From Tetraselmis striata (Eukaryota > Chlorophyta > Chlorodendrophyceae > Chlorodendrales > Chlorodendraceae), in NCBI GenBank assembly GCA_006384855.1, contig VCJN01002805.1, forward strand, positions 1 through 64,000: a DNA stretch of 64,000 bases. Direction: 5' to 3'. The notes under the pieces were generated by a model. That model did no database searches, was not told where the DNA came from, and worked only from the letters and a program-made list of their open reading frames with translations. Positions 44,440 to 55,745 of this stretch are shown piece by piece (the stretch's first letter is position 1; each line of letters starts with the position of its first letter). The translations under genes and the position numbers were made by a program.

Positions 44440-46634
44440 ATGCCGCCGCCGTTGGCGTACCGCGCCGCCGTTGCACAGCGGCCCGCTCTAACTCGACGGT
44501 GTCGCCACCGGCCAGGGCGCACGGTACCCGCCGTCCTGCCGCCGCCAGCGGGACTGGGTCGCGAGGCGATGGGCGGGCATTGCAGGCGGGAAACAACGGC
44601 GCGCGCCACCAGCCGCAGTGGCGGCGAGACGCTCGTCAAGGCATGCCGCCCCCCCCCCCCCCCCCCCCCCCCCGCCGGCTCAGAAACTGGGCTTAGAGCA
44701 GTGCAAGTCGCCCGAGATGGCGTTAATATTTAAAAGAAGACAATGCATTTTCAAGAAGAATGTTGTTTTTGCTAGTTGTTTATGACAAACTGCCAGGATA
44801 AATCAGAACGACTACTGCAAACATATTCGTGTTGTTACATATCCTTGTCGCAATGATGGGGTAACTTGGGCTTCGTGCGTGGGGCCCGGCAGTGGATGGG
44901 GTGCACCAAGCGGTCCTGGAGGATTTCCTGGAGGCCGGGGCACAAAGTCATGGGCTGACGCTCCCACCTCCCCAAATGGACTGAAGCCGGCATCGTGCAC
45001 GTGCCCCACCCCGGCAGATCTGCGGCGTGGTGAGCCCGGAGGATGCGCAGCTGGCGACCAGCATGGGCGCTGACTTCATCGGTGCGGTCCCCCGCCCCTC
45101 CCCCTCCTTCGTTGCCCCCTAGATAACAACCATTAGGAGCGCAGAATACGCAGTACGCGGAGTCGCCTTGACGGCGAGGGCCCTGAGGGCTGTCCACGCG
45201 CCACCTGCAGGCATGATCGTCTGGCCAAAGGCCAAGCGCTCCGTGAGCGCTGACACCGCGGCACAGATTGCGGAGGTGGCTCACCAGGCGGGCGCACAGG
45301 CGGTGGGCGCCCATGGCCAACCTGCTGAGCCCCCCAGCAGCCATGACGCTTGCAAGGACGATGACGGGTTGCCGCGCTGGGTGCACTCATCGCGGCGGCG
45401 CCCACGTGCAGGTGGGCGTGTTTGTGGATGAGGACGCGGATACCATTGCGCAGCGCTGCGCCGAGGCCGGCATCAAGGTAGCGCAGCTGCATGGCGACGG
45501 CGCTAGGTGCGGCCGGGTGCCCTGCGCCCGCTGGCGATGCCAACCACCCAGAGTTCCTCCAGAGGCTTCCTGCCGACGCCGATGCTGATGCCGATGAGGA
45601 GGCCAATGCCCATGCCCAACCCTGCCCACGTCCATGCCAATGCCGATGCCAATGCTGATGGCGGCATGTCTCCTGCCTTGCTGGTGGGCCGCAGGGCTGC
45701 GCTGCCCGGCCTGCCAGACTCCCTCAAGGTCATCTACGTCATGCACGCGGATGCCAGCGGGGCGGTCCAGACGCCGCCACCGCCCATGTGAGCGCCACCC
45801 CCCACCTTGACAACGGCCGGTTCCCAGAGGTCCCGCACCACGTGCCCCTGACTGACGCGGTCCTCGGTGTCCCGCCCCGTTGACCTGGCGCTGTGGTGAC
45901 CCGATGCCCTCGCAGCGCGGTGGACTGGGTGCTGCTGGATGGGCTCAAGGGCGGGAGCGGCGAGACCTTCGAGTGGACGTCGCTGCGCGTGCCCACGGGT
46001 GGGGCCCAGCCCGCGGCCGCCTGGTGCCCGAGGCCGCCGCTGCCAGCTGCCCATCCTTGCTGACAGCACCGGTTTCCATTGCCCCGGTAGGCGCCTCCAC
46101 GGAGGGGTGGCTCCTCGCAGGCGGCCTTGGGCCCGACAACGTCGCGGAGGCGATCGGCATCGCGCACCCCACCGGCGTGGACGTCTCCTCTGGGGTCGCC
46201 GGCCCTGACGGTGCGTGCCCCAGGGGCGACCGCCCGCGCGCCAAGCGTACCTGTGCCGCTGACCCTCGTACAATCCTTTGCCCCCCCCGGGAGAGGCTGC
46301 CTGTGGTGGGATCAGTACCACCAGGACACGGAATCGGGTTTGCGAGTTACACCAAAAAATATTTACTATTTCGCACCATTGAGTCGGAGATTCACGCTGA
46401 CTTCATGGTGTCTTCACGCTGATTTCGAAATGAATAGTTGTCTCGCAAAGGGGCGGGGGCGTCGAAGTCTGCATTATATAGCGACCATAAAGCGTATTGA
46501 CTGCGGCAGTGATCTGTTTGCCCTCGCTCACTCCCGCCTGGGCCTCCCGCCCTGCTCTGTCGGCAGGTCTGAAGAAAGACGCCGACAAGGTGGAGCGCTT
46601 CATTGGCGGTGCCCGAGGCGCGTGCGGTCGGTAG
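44440..46634 (+). CDS. PAI1: Phosphoribosylanthranilate isomerase, plastid type, eight exons
   Basis: Exons 44440-44640, 45018-45081, 45211-45302, 45412-45506, 45695-45787, 45916-45998, 46091-46210, 46567-46634 give 271 residues with every junction in frame. The enzyme converts N-(5'-phosphoribosyl)anthranilate to the 1-(o-carboxyphenylamino) deoxyribulose phosphate in tryptophan synthesis. Residues 1-65 are rich in Ala, Arg, Pro and Ser, with few acids, as in a plastid transit peptide. The TIM barrel has catalytic C69 in VKICG and D190 in VDWVLLDG, plus MIVWPKAKRSVS, VGVFVDED, QLHGDG, WLLAGGLGPDNV and GVDVSSGV, the phosphate-binding end. The last parts closely follow plant PAI. Intron 1 starts GC (AAG|GCATGC), followed at once by a C homopolymer. 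Confidence 0.93.
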
Positions 46635-48303
46635 GTGGCCATACAGCGGCGCGCGTCAAATTGCTAGCGAGAAACGTGTGAACCTGCGCAGTGGGGTGGG
46701 CAAGGAGGTGAAGGAGGGGCGCAGCAGCGCCGCCGCTTATGATCTGTCTGCCCACCCTCCCAATCCCCTCACCCCATGTGCCGCCCCCATCTCGCCCTTA
46801 TAAATAAGAGAAGGGAGTGCGGCAACAAGGGCGTGATTTTGATTTACATGCATCGCACGCCAAGGATGTCTGTCCAGCATGCTGCGCTGTGGGGCGCCAC
46901 GTACTTTCTGGGCATGGCAAATCATACAGACATGGGCACAGGATGGCTGCTTGGTTGCATGCCGTGATGTGCAGACGCCGACTTCGATCCACCGCCCCCG
47001 CCATTGTAAGGGCGAAACTCGACAGCAAGCGCGCAATATCCATCTGAAAGTAGTCTTTTAACCATAATTATAAGTGTTACTATTAATGCTTGAAATGTTA
47101 TTGTTAATAATGGAATTAAAGAATGGAATGTACACTGAAAAATACTGGTATTCGCGGCCAGTCCGGAGCGCACAAGCACTGCGTCACAGACAACAAGAGC
47201 GCAGCTGCCGCAGCCGAGTGCTGCTGGAGCGCCAAACCGGGTAGAGGAGATCCCGCGCTCTCGCAGTAGCCCTCTCTCTATGGGCAGATCGGGGGGTGGG
47301 GGGGGGGGGGGGGGGGGGGGGGGGCGATGGTGCCGAAAGCTACTGGGAAGGCAGCAGTGCCGCTGTTTGCTCTGGACATGCTGGTGCTACTCCTTGTTGT
47401 GCACATCTGCATGGGCGGCGCTATTTGCATGGACAGTAGACGAGTCCGACAGCCAAGTGGACGTAACGCATGTCCAGGGAGGTGCCATGGAACTTACTAC
47501 ACTGCGCAGCACACCCCATTGCGGTAACAGAGGTATGTAAGAGAAGGCGTGTCGGCGGGCTATACAGAAGAGAGTTGAGCACATGCCTCAGAAGTATAGA
47601 AGGGCGGGTGGGCTGCTGCGACGACCACGGGAACTGGTTGATACCCGTACTGTCATCACCCGCAGTGGTATCCGTGAGCGCTTCGCTGATGAATAGGAAT
47701 TATAGCGGGCATCGCAGCTCTATTAGTCTCTATGATCTACTCCGCCGTCTACAATACAATTTACTCCGACGGTGCGACTGCCCGGCATCGTCAGGCGTCG
47801 GAGCTGCGCCTCAGACATTTCAGTTTTCAAGACACGGGACGAGGTGCGCCGTCGCCGTGGTTCCGGAGCATGGTTTCGAAGCGAAACACTCCGTTTGCGA
47901 CTCGGGCCGCGCGTACCCGCGCGCGAGCGAAACGATGATGAGCCGCCTGTACGAACATATCGGAGATCGCTGAGCGCTCGCCGACGACGATGAGAAGTCG
48001 GGGCTGAATCGGTCGGTACACAGGCCGCCACGTAGTCGACGTTGCAGCTCCATCAAAGGCTGCCACAGAGCAGAGAGGTCTCTTTCCGCATCAAGCGCTC
48101 GGCCCGATACCTTCCCACGAAGCTCCCAAAGGCCAGCAGCACTGCAGTGCTCCCAAAGGCAGACAACACGAGGTCGAAGTTGCACTCGTAGTCCCTTCGA
48201 GCGAAGGAAGTGAACGACCAGCGCGCGCCGAGACCGCCGACCGCCTGTCCCTCCTTAAAAAAGGCCCCACGTGCGAGGCATCGCGACAAAACCACCCGAC
48301 AAC
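46635..48303. other. Intergenic between PAI and the NTF2-like gene
   Basis: Contains a 27-bp G run (about 47298-47324). A small frame from 47327 (MVPKATGKAAVPLFALDMLV, hydrophobic) and overlapping frames at 47820-48185 show no domain. The promoter of the next gene should lie near 48250. Confidence 0.45.
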
Positions 48304-49501
48304 ATGTCTTCCTTGCTTGCTGCCAAGCCCCTTGCGGCCAGAACGGCCAGGAAGTCGACGGCTGCGCAGGCCCGAACCACCGCCTCGGCGCGCCCCCCGA
48401 TTAGGCGGGCGGATGTCGCTACCCCCCACCCTCGGCGGGCGCCTGTCTCATGCCGGTGCGCCTCCGCCCCAAATCAAACACCACTTAAGCAACAAGCAGC
48501 GGCGAGACAGCGTAAAACAATGGCGATACCGGACTCCGCCAGTCGGCTATCGCCCGCTGTTCACAACATCCAGCTCCGATAGTGCCTTGGAAACCGAACT
48601 CACTCCCTGAAGTCTTGCCATGTGGGAAGACGTCGCACTGCAAAGGCTTGTTGGCGGCGCAGCTAGGGGCTGACCCATTGCGCCGACAGACGGCCTCGTC
48701 GTCTGCCGCAGCCCTCGACCTCGCTGAAGGGCGACCTCGCGTGCGTGATTGTGCAGGGCCGTGGAGGCCGAGACCACCCAGGAGAGTGCCAACGGCTGCA
48801 TGTTCCCGGATGAGGACGCGATGCTGGCGGCGCAGGGCTTTGCTATCTCCCCGGAGGCGCTGGTTGCCAAGTCCAAGGTGGTGCCCTGTCTACTCGTTTC
48901 TTGTTTTTGTTTTTGCTTTTACTTCCGGGGGCGGCGGTTCTCCTTTGTAGGTACGAGTACTCGCCCTTGTGTGTACTAGTTTGACATCCCAGGGCATCAT
49001 CCTGCGCGCAGGAGTTCCTGTCGAGCGCCGCGACCGACCCAGCGACGATGGGGGGCTGGCTCGCGGAGGACTTTGAGTTTACGGGCCCTGTGGTCGGCCC
49101 CCTCGGCAAGGAGGAGCTCCTGCGGGCACTCGGAAACTTCGACCTCCTCGTGAGCGCCTCCCCGCTGCTGACACGGGGCTAATTTCGCACGCCTAGCGAA
49201 AGAGAACAACATGCTGCATCACTCGCATGTCGAAGCGTGCGAGTGTCTTTGTCATGTGGATCGAAGGACGTGTTCCGAGTATCTCATTTTTTAATTTTTA
49301 ACCCTTGTTAAGGTGTGCCAGGGGAGGCCTACTACCATAGAATACCCTTAAGTACAATGAAATGCCCAGTGACGCCAGCATGCCGGGTGGTGTGGGAGAG
49401 ACGCCAGAGCCTGCCTGCTGATGGATCATTGATGCCCTCCGTCGATGCTGCGCAGACCGGCTTCCCTGACCTCCAACAAAACTTCCACCACTTCAGGTTC
49501 G

Positions 49502-49532
<31 letters not shown>

Positions 49533-51575
49533 CTCTCCTCCTCCATCTTCTGGGGAACGACCATCAACCAGAAGCCTATCGATGACATGACGACTGCCCA
49601 GCCTCGAGGCGCCATCTGACCACCCCGCGCCCCCGCAGGGCCTGCCCCTTCGAGCCTGGCCGCGTGTGGTTCACCTGGCGCCCCAAGGGCACCAACAGCG
49701 GCAAGATGATGGGCGCCATCGAGCCAACCGGCACCGTGAGCTCCCACATGCACACCCACCCTCCCACCCACACCCACAGCCCTTCGCGCCGCCGCCCCAA
49801 GACCGTCACCAGTGCTGCTGCCCCTCATGCCCCCCACCGCACCTGAGCACCTCTCTGCCCGCCTCTCCACCCTCTGCCCGGCAGTTTTGCCTGATTTGTC
49901 AGCATCGGCCCTTTCGTGGTAGTGGCTGCCTCTCATGCCCTCCACCCGCCCCGCCCGGGTGGTTGCTCCCAGGTGGTGGAGGCACCGCCGCAGACCCACA
50001 GCCTGGTGTTCAACGCGGAGGGCAAAATCGTCAAGCAGACCGTTGGATATGTGCACGACCGGCAGGTTGGCGGCGCCCCCGACACTGCGGAACTGTGTCC
50101 GCCCTCCCGCCCATAGCTCAACCCATCATTCAACCCCCCCCCCCCCCCCCCCTTCCTCTTCATACAGTAACCACAATTTGGGACCGCGGGATATTACCGT
50201 TTTTGAACCCCCTCCTCCTCGCGAAGATGACAGAATAATAGGTTTACCCAAAATATTATTATTATTACTATTATCATTATTATTAGTAGTAGTAGCAGTA
50301 GTAGTAGTAGTAGTAGTACATATATTAATGCTGTTATTATTACTGGGCCAACAGGGGCAGATACAGCGTTTAGTTAGCAAGTAAATATATTCGCGGTGCC
50401 AGTAATATCAGAATACGCCGCGAATATATCACACTGATCATATGACTCATTACAAATGAATTCATTTTTCCCCGTGATAGGCCCGTGAACCCAATTCAAT
50501 ATTACGGTACATGATGGAGTATGGAATGACTTCATATCTGTCGCCTGCTATAGTCTCAGTATCCATCAGCGGACTGACGACAACTCTGAGTGACACCGCC
50601 ACTGCCGCCATGTTCCCATCATGTTTCGCAATTTTCCATATGCATTAATTTTGAATACATGAGCATTACTCGGCTAAACAAACTACAGGGAATTGTTGTT
50701 TTCAGTTTTTTCAAAGATTTCGTTCTATGCCCGTGGTGTATTCTGCTACATTTTCGGATAATTGTAGTTTCTCGATTTACAAGTAGCAGGGGGGGGGGGG
50801 GGGGGGGGGGGGGGTTTATACTGTGCCATTTAATTGCGTTCGCGGGACCTAAACGCAATTAAATGGCACAGTATAATCCCCCCCTCTCCCCCCTCTCTCT
50901 GCTACTTGTAAATCGAGAAACTATAATTATCCGGAAATGCAGCAGAATACACCACGGGCATAGTTAAATGCCATTAAATAAGATGAATTGAAATCAAGTC
51001 ATCTAGCAGCAGCAACGCAGCCATCTGTGTTATATTCGTGATGTCTTATTATATGTTTAAAAGATAAGTATAGTTTCTCACTTTAGGCATCATGGAGGTG
51101 TATGTCGAAACAACGACACACTGTGCCATTTAATTATTGGGTATGCAGATCTGAAAATACTGAATTGTTTTGCAGCCACAAGCTGGAAGATCCGTGTGAT
51201 ATTCTTGGTGTATTGTTCTATATTTTCAGGAAATTGTATTTTTCCTTTCTTTGCGGGGGGTCAAAACGATAATATCGTGCAAATTCAGGGCATGGTTACG
51301 GTATACAGCGATCCAAGAGCTTGTTTTAACGGTACCGCTCAATGTAGACACACCAAAATTTGTTGAGGGCTGTGCAGCGTGCCTGAATCTTTCCCCCGTT
51401 TGTATTGAAGCTGGGCAACACCGGTGGCCTCGGCGGCATCTACGGCCTGCTGTGGGCGATCGGCTCGCCGCTGCCGTTTCCGGAGGCCAACCCCTGGAAG
51501 AAGAGCAAGCGCTACCGTCTCTTCCAGTGGGTCACCCCCTTCCTGAACTCTCTCAGCAGCAAGGAGGGCAAGTGA
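48304..51575 (+). CDS. Plastid-targeted NTF2/SnoaL-like protein, seven exons
   Basis: Exons 48304-48455, 48757-48877, 49012-49149, 49456-49496, 49639-49735, 49973-50065, 51411-51575 total 807 nt, 268 residues. The donor of exon 1 is the least certain (chosen because it fits phase). Residues 1-50 (MSSLLAAKPLAARTARKSTA...) form a typical plastid transit peptide. The mature part reads WLAEDFEFTGPVVGPLGKEE, TGFPDLQQNFHHF, CPFEPGRVWFTWRPKGTNSG, HSLVFNAEGKIVKQTVGYVH and NTGGLGGIYGLLWAIGSPLP, the pattern of an NTF2-like/SnoaL-like fold protein found in many plastid-bearing algae; its function is unknown to me. Intron 6 (50066-51410) is 1.35 kb and holds a TIR-bounded segment with a long hairpin. Intron 4 begins with GTTCG and a run of about 29 C. 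A TGTAA lies about 80 nt after the stop. Confidence 0.88.
50252..50325. repeat. ATT/AGT trinucleotide microsatellite
   Basis: Runs of ATT then AGT/GTA units, imperfect, inside intron 6 of the NTF2-like gene. Confidence 0.85.
50725..50963. repeat. Long hairpin (near-perfect inverted repeat)
   Basis: About 110-bp arms from CTATGCCCGTGGTGTATTCT at 50725 to its complement ending 50963, with a short centre near 50841-50852 (CGCGGGACCTAA). One arm carries a 24-bp G run and the other a shorter C/T-rich run, the main mismatch between arms. It lies within the TIR-bounded segment and would form a stable hairpin in the intron RNA. Confidence 0.85.
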
Positions 51576-53312
51576 AGGAGCGCTGCCTCTCCCTGGCTAG
51601 GCAACAGCGAACAAAGCGGCGGGCGATATCTTGCCAGCGCAGCACACACAGCGATGTAAAGGGGAATTAGTATGCCTACGATGCTGGCGCTTAGTACATC
51701 AGAAGGGAGAAACCCACTGGATAACTCAGAGGGCGCAATGCCTCATACCGAAAAGTGTTAGATAGAAGTAGTATAAATCTGTTTAATCATCAGCTGCCCT
51801 TCCAATGTGTCTGCTGATTGGCTTTGCTGCCGCCATTGCAGTGTGTTTGCTTTTTCATACGACATACGAGGCCTTTATTTGAATGTCAGTGGCGATGCGG
51901 GAGATGCTTGCATATTATCCGGGCTTTGTGCCAGAGGTCAAAAGTGTGCATGCGCGACCTTCATCACCGCCATATGCTATGCTGTACAGGCGATAGCAGC
52001 ACGTCGTACGCTGGTATATACACTGATAGTGGTATTGTCACTGTCCACAGCAGTAGCGGCATTTCCGCCATGAAGGTGCACCTGACCGTCGACATTGAAT
52101 GATAAGATTGAAGGATAAACGAACCGCATCATCACATTGCAGTTGGCGGCACTAGGGACCTGGCATGGGAATTTGTAAGCTCAGTTATATTTAGTGCGCC
52201 GGTCGCCCGGTCCTGCAATCCTACTACCGCAGTTGCTCCGAAACCAATTTTAATCGCCCAACATCACGCAACGACGCCATCGAGCCGCAGTGGTACGCAG
52301 TCGTACGCGCGTCAGACCGGCAATGCTGCGTATCGCTGTCGACAACTTGCTAAGTGCTGAATTATGTGCACGTGTGGTCTTTCTCGACGTCAGGTTGCAT
52401 GGTTCGCGTCGGCGCCCGGCATTATGCATTACAAGCGATGCTGCTGGTTACTCCACTGTGCCGCAAGCGCTCCGAAACCATGGAAGTGCCCCTCGTCGCA
52501 AGTGATGGGGTTTTATTTGTCGACAGGAACGAAGGCCACCTCGCATCAATGTCGTCGGTATATTGCATTTCTGCCTCCTACTATGACCCGGGGCATGTTA
52601 TTCTACATTTAATAAATGCCTTGCCGCTAGAATGCCTTCGTCAATATGTTTGCTGCTGGTTTCGGGGCATTCAGCAGTCGATAACGCTGTCTGGCACTCG
52701 CATGTACCCCCCCCCCCTCGGCGCCAGTAGTGTGCGTGATGGTGTAACCACAGTACCAATAAAAGCATTACATCCCCTAAGAAACCGAACTACTGCTAAT
52801 TGGAACGACATAGTTCGGCATAAACTTGGAAGAGATGGCATACATAATAATCTATCGGGCGGCCGCCACAGTGGCACCGCATCTGCGTCGTTATTGCTGC
52901 CGTCGTGTTGTCGGGCCACTATTGTATAGTGGTTTGGTCATGTTGTGAGTATGGGAGGGGGCGATGAGATAGAAATCCAGAAGGCATATCGGGCGAGAGT
53001 CAACCGATAGTAGTAAGACGTCATGCGCAGGGAATGTAGTGACAATCATACGAGTACGATATGCTACGAGTTAGTACCTATACTATGTGTACGAGTACTA
53101 GTACGAAAACCCTGATACCACGAGTACGCATGCGTTTATTCAGGCATGCAATCGAGTCTGTTTTCTTCCAAAACGAGTGCGGAGGCTGATTACACAGAAG
53201 AAACGCCGGTTTGTGGCTAGGAAGGTTCAGCGACAAAGGGGGTAATGTCCCAGGAGGAGTCTGGAAGGCGGAAACAGACAACGAAAGGGCGCTCCCGATG
53301 GTAACGAGCTGG
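51576..53312. other. Long intergenic region, no gene recognised
   Basis: A 191-codon plus-strand frame (52354-52929) has no recognisable domain and unremarkable composition. Otherwise featureless. Probably non-coding. Confidence 0.4.
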
Positions 53313-53470
53313 AAGATGGCAGATGAGCTGTTGGTTGCTGTCCTATGTAGCTATCCGGCCGGGAGCGCGGGGCTCGCGAGCGCAATAATGGGACAACCCG
53401 TACGGGTACTGAAACTACATGTTACCGATTACTTAAGCGGTTGAAACCACCATCAGACCGTAAGGGTCGC
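53313..53470 (+). repeat. Direct repeat unit, copy A
   Basis: GATGGCAGATGAGCTG, CCGGGAGCGC, GGACAACCCGTA and AAGCGGTTGAAACCACC recur in order at 55503-55640 with indels. Both copies end in the same AGCGGTTGA-ACACCACC-like block. Confidence 0.55.
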
Positions 53471-55502
53471 ACTAGGACAGTAAAACTGTTGGGAAACCCC
53501 ATAAACAGGTTTAATTCATTTCAAACAGGTAATCGAGTATGGTTTTGCCAGTTACACGCGGTTCGCTTACGACTGTGAGCGTGGGCAATCGGCAGGCGTG
53601 CCAACCAGACGAAGGCGGAAGATGTAGAAGGGTCTCGCGCCGAGAGGTTAATGACCACGATCGAGGCGCATGCGCATAACATACGCCAATGATTGGGAGA
53701 TGTTGACGGCGCGAACGTCGGCGCGACATAACCGGACGTGTCGCAAAATCAAGGCGCCGTCTCCCGACGGCGCCATGCAGCAACTGCCGCGCGCCGTGGC
53801 GGCGTGCGACACTAATTGGAAATGTAAGCCATCCAATAGCAACGGGCAGGTTGGCGACGAATGCGGAGCAGAGCGGCACAGAAAGGACGAGTACCAACTG
53901 CGCGCGTGGGCGCGCGAGCGCGCCGCGTACAACCGTGTGAAGTACGGTACGATGTGCGCGACGCGGTGGGAACTTTGCGCATGTGCCGGCGGTGTACTTT
54001 ACGAGGAATGGACACGTGACCCCACGCGACGACAGCGGTGTACGGCCGCTGCCATCACCAGCGGCGGTCATTTCGCCGCCTCGCACAAGGGGTGGCACTT
54101 GAAACTCATAACGCATCGGGGCGCGCGGGCACATGGGCGCGGGCACGCGGGCACGTGCGTGGTCGTGCCGTACCGATTCTCCTGTGTCTTGGGGTCAGTT
54201 GCCGGCGATGTCGCAGAAGACCCGCCGACTCGAGAAGTTGCCGGCGCGGGTCGGTCTCGCATCACGGAGCGTGGTGATTCGGCCGCCGCTATTTATTGCA
54301 CCATCGACGGCTGCCGACCACCTCACAAGTCGGAAACCTACGATGACGTCACGAAATGCATGGAACGCGTTAAGTGGCGGAGCTGCTCCCCGGCGGGCAG
54401 CTCGTGTTGTCAAAGGTGGATGTCGTAACGTCGGGAACGGGTTGGCCGGCGTAGAGGCTTTGCTGGCCTACGACGCCATGTAACGATGTCAGTGATGTCG
54501 GGACGAGGGTGGTAATGAGACGGCCGCCGCTGCTGCACCAGCTACGGCCGCCGAGTTTCCAAACTTGGGGTCGGATAGGGGTAGTACGGTCACCACTAGA
54601 CGTCGAGCACGCCAGGTGGTAGAGATGTTCCCCGCCGGGCAATTGTAGGTTGTCCTGGTCCTTGTGACGACGACGTCGCAGGAGGAAGCGTCGGAGATGC
54701 GCCGGACCGAGCCGCGCATACACTTCCCACTGCAACCACAGCAAACGTTCATGCGGCACGGTTGGGGCGAGGGCAACGAGCCCTCTCAAAACTCAGGCTC
54801 ATGAGCGGCGCCATCCCCGTAACTGACCAAGTACTCAGGTAGTTTCGGAAAACCACCACGTGTATAACGACCTTCGATGCCACGACGCTGTGCTGCGAGC
54901 GCAGGACACGCGGACCGGGTTGAAGTGTTTTGCAAGACGGCAGCGGCCAAGTGGTCATCTTGTACGGTGAACTTTCAAGAAACCCTTCACTTTCCTTTCA
55001 CTTTCCTGACGACACGGGCGTCCTCATCCGTCCGCGCCGATTTGTTGCGGTAGGCGTAGTTGTCGCCCTTGGCAACCGTACGTGACGAGCAGCAGTCATG
55101 GTACCGAGCGCGTCCGCCTCGCTTTATCTCAAGAGTTGACTACTTCGAAAGGGTTTTCCACTGCGGGACACCACGAAAGTCCGTGATGCGACTCGGCTTC
55201 GGGTGTTGAGGTTTAAAGCCCCCAACGGGGGCCCCTAGCTCTAATTCCATACCATGCACGTCATCGCCACCCGAAAACGTCCCAGCTGCAAAGCCAAGGC
55301 AAAAACGGATAACGACTTCGGGCGCACGAGCAAGGAAAACCACACTACCGAGGGGCTGTCAATCGCTGCCGACAGTGTAACGCATGAGCGTGGCACGACG
55401 ACTCACTACCGGGAAAAGGAACATCGGTACGGACTTGATCAACCTCTGCGACCTTCGCGCGCACAAGTACGCGAAAGCCGCTGCCGAAGGCATGATCGCG
55501 CT
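53471..55502. other. Sequence between the two direct repeats
   Basis: A 252-codon plus frame (53670-54428, Cys- and Arg-rich) overlaps a 211-codon minus frame (54146-53511). Neither shows a known domain. About 2 kb flanked by copies A and B, so it may be the body of an unrecognised element. A plus-strand stretch just before copy B reads DLINLCDLRAHKYAKAAAEG. Confidence 0.35.
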
Positions 55503-55640
55503 AGGAGATGGCAGGCGAGCTGCTTATGGCTGTCCTAAGTAGCTCCCCAGCCGGGAGCGCAGTGGGGCAACCCATAAAACGTGATGGTACCGGTAACTTG
55601 AGCGGTTGACACCACCCACTGCGAGATTCAGATGTGACGT
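55503..55640 (+). repeat. Direct repeat unit, copy B
   Basis: Shorter copy of 53313-53470, lacking about 20 bp in the middle. Confidence 0.55.
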
Positions 55641-55745
55641 AAATGTCCCCTACTGGTGACGAACGATGCATACGGGGACGATACGGGACGTACGAGGGAC
55701 GTGGATTTCATACCGAGTAGCGACGACTATCTCGCGCGACGTGTA

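Larger units (their letters stand above)
50191..51275. repeat. TIR-bounded segment inside intron 6
   Basis: The left end ATATTACCGTTTTTGAACCC (50191) and the reverse complement of the right end, ATATTATCGTTTTGACCCCC (from 51275 downwards), match closely over about 22 bp. A similar GGGGGGTCAAAAACGTTA end occurs in QCR7 intron 3 near 40572. This suggests a non-autonomous, intron-lodged DNA element of about 1.08 kb. Confidence 0.55.

Noticed and set aside
45734-46321. Long minus-strand frames over the PAI gene (also 44835-45386)
   Set aside because: Shadows of PAI exons and introns; the spliced plus-strand model explains the region with conserved motifs.
52354-52929. 191-codon plus frame as a gene
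   Set aside because: No motif, no splice context and overlapping frames; likely chance.
53670-54428. 252-codon Cys/Arg-rich frame as a gene
   Set aside because: No domain, overlaps an equally long minus frame in GC-rich DNA; kept only as a note on the interval.
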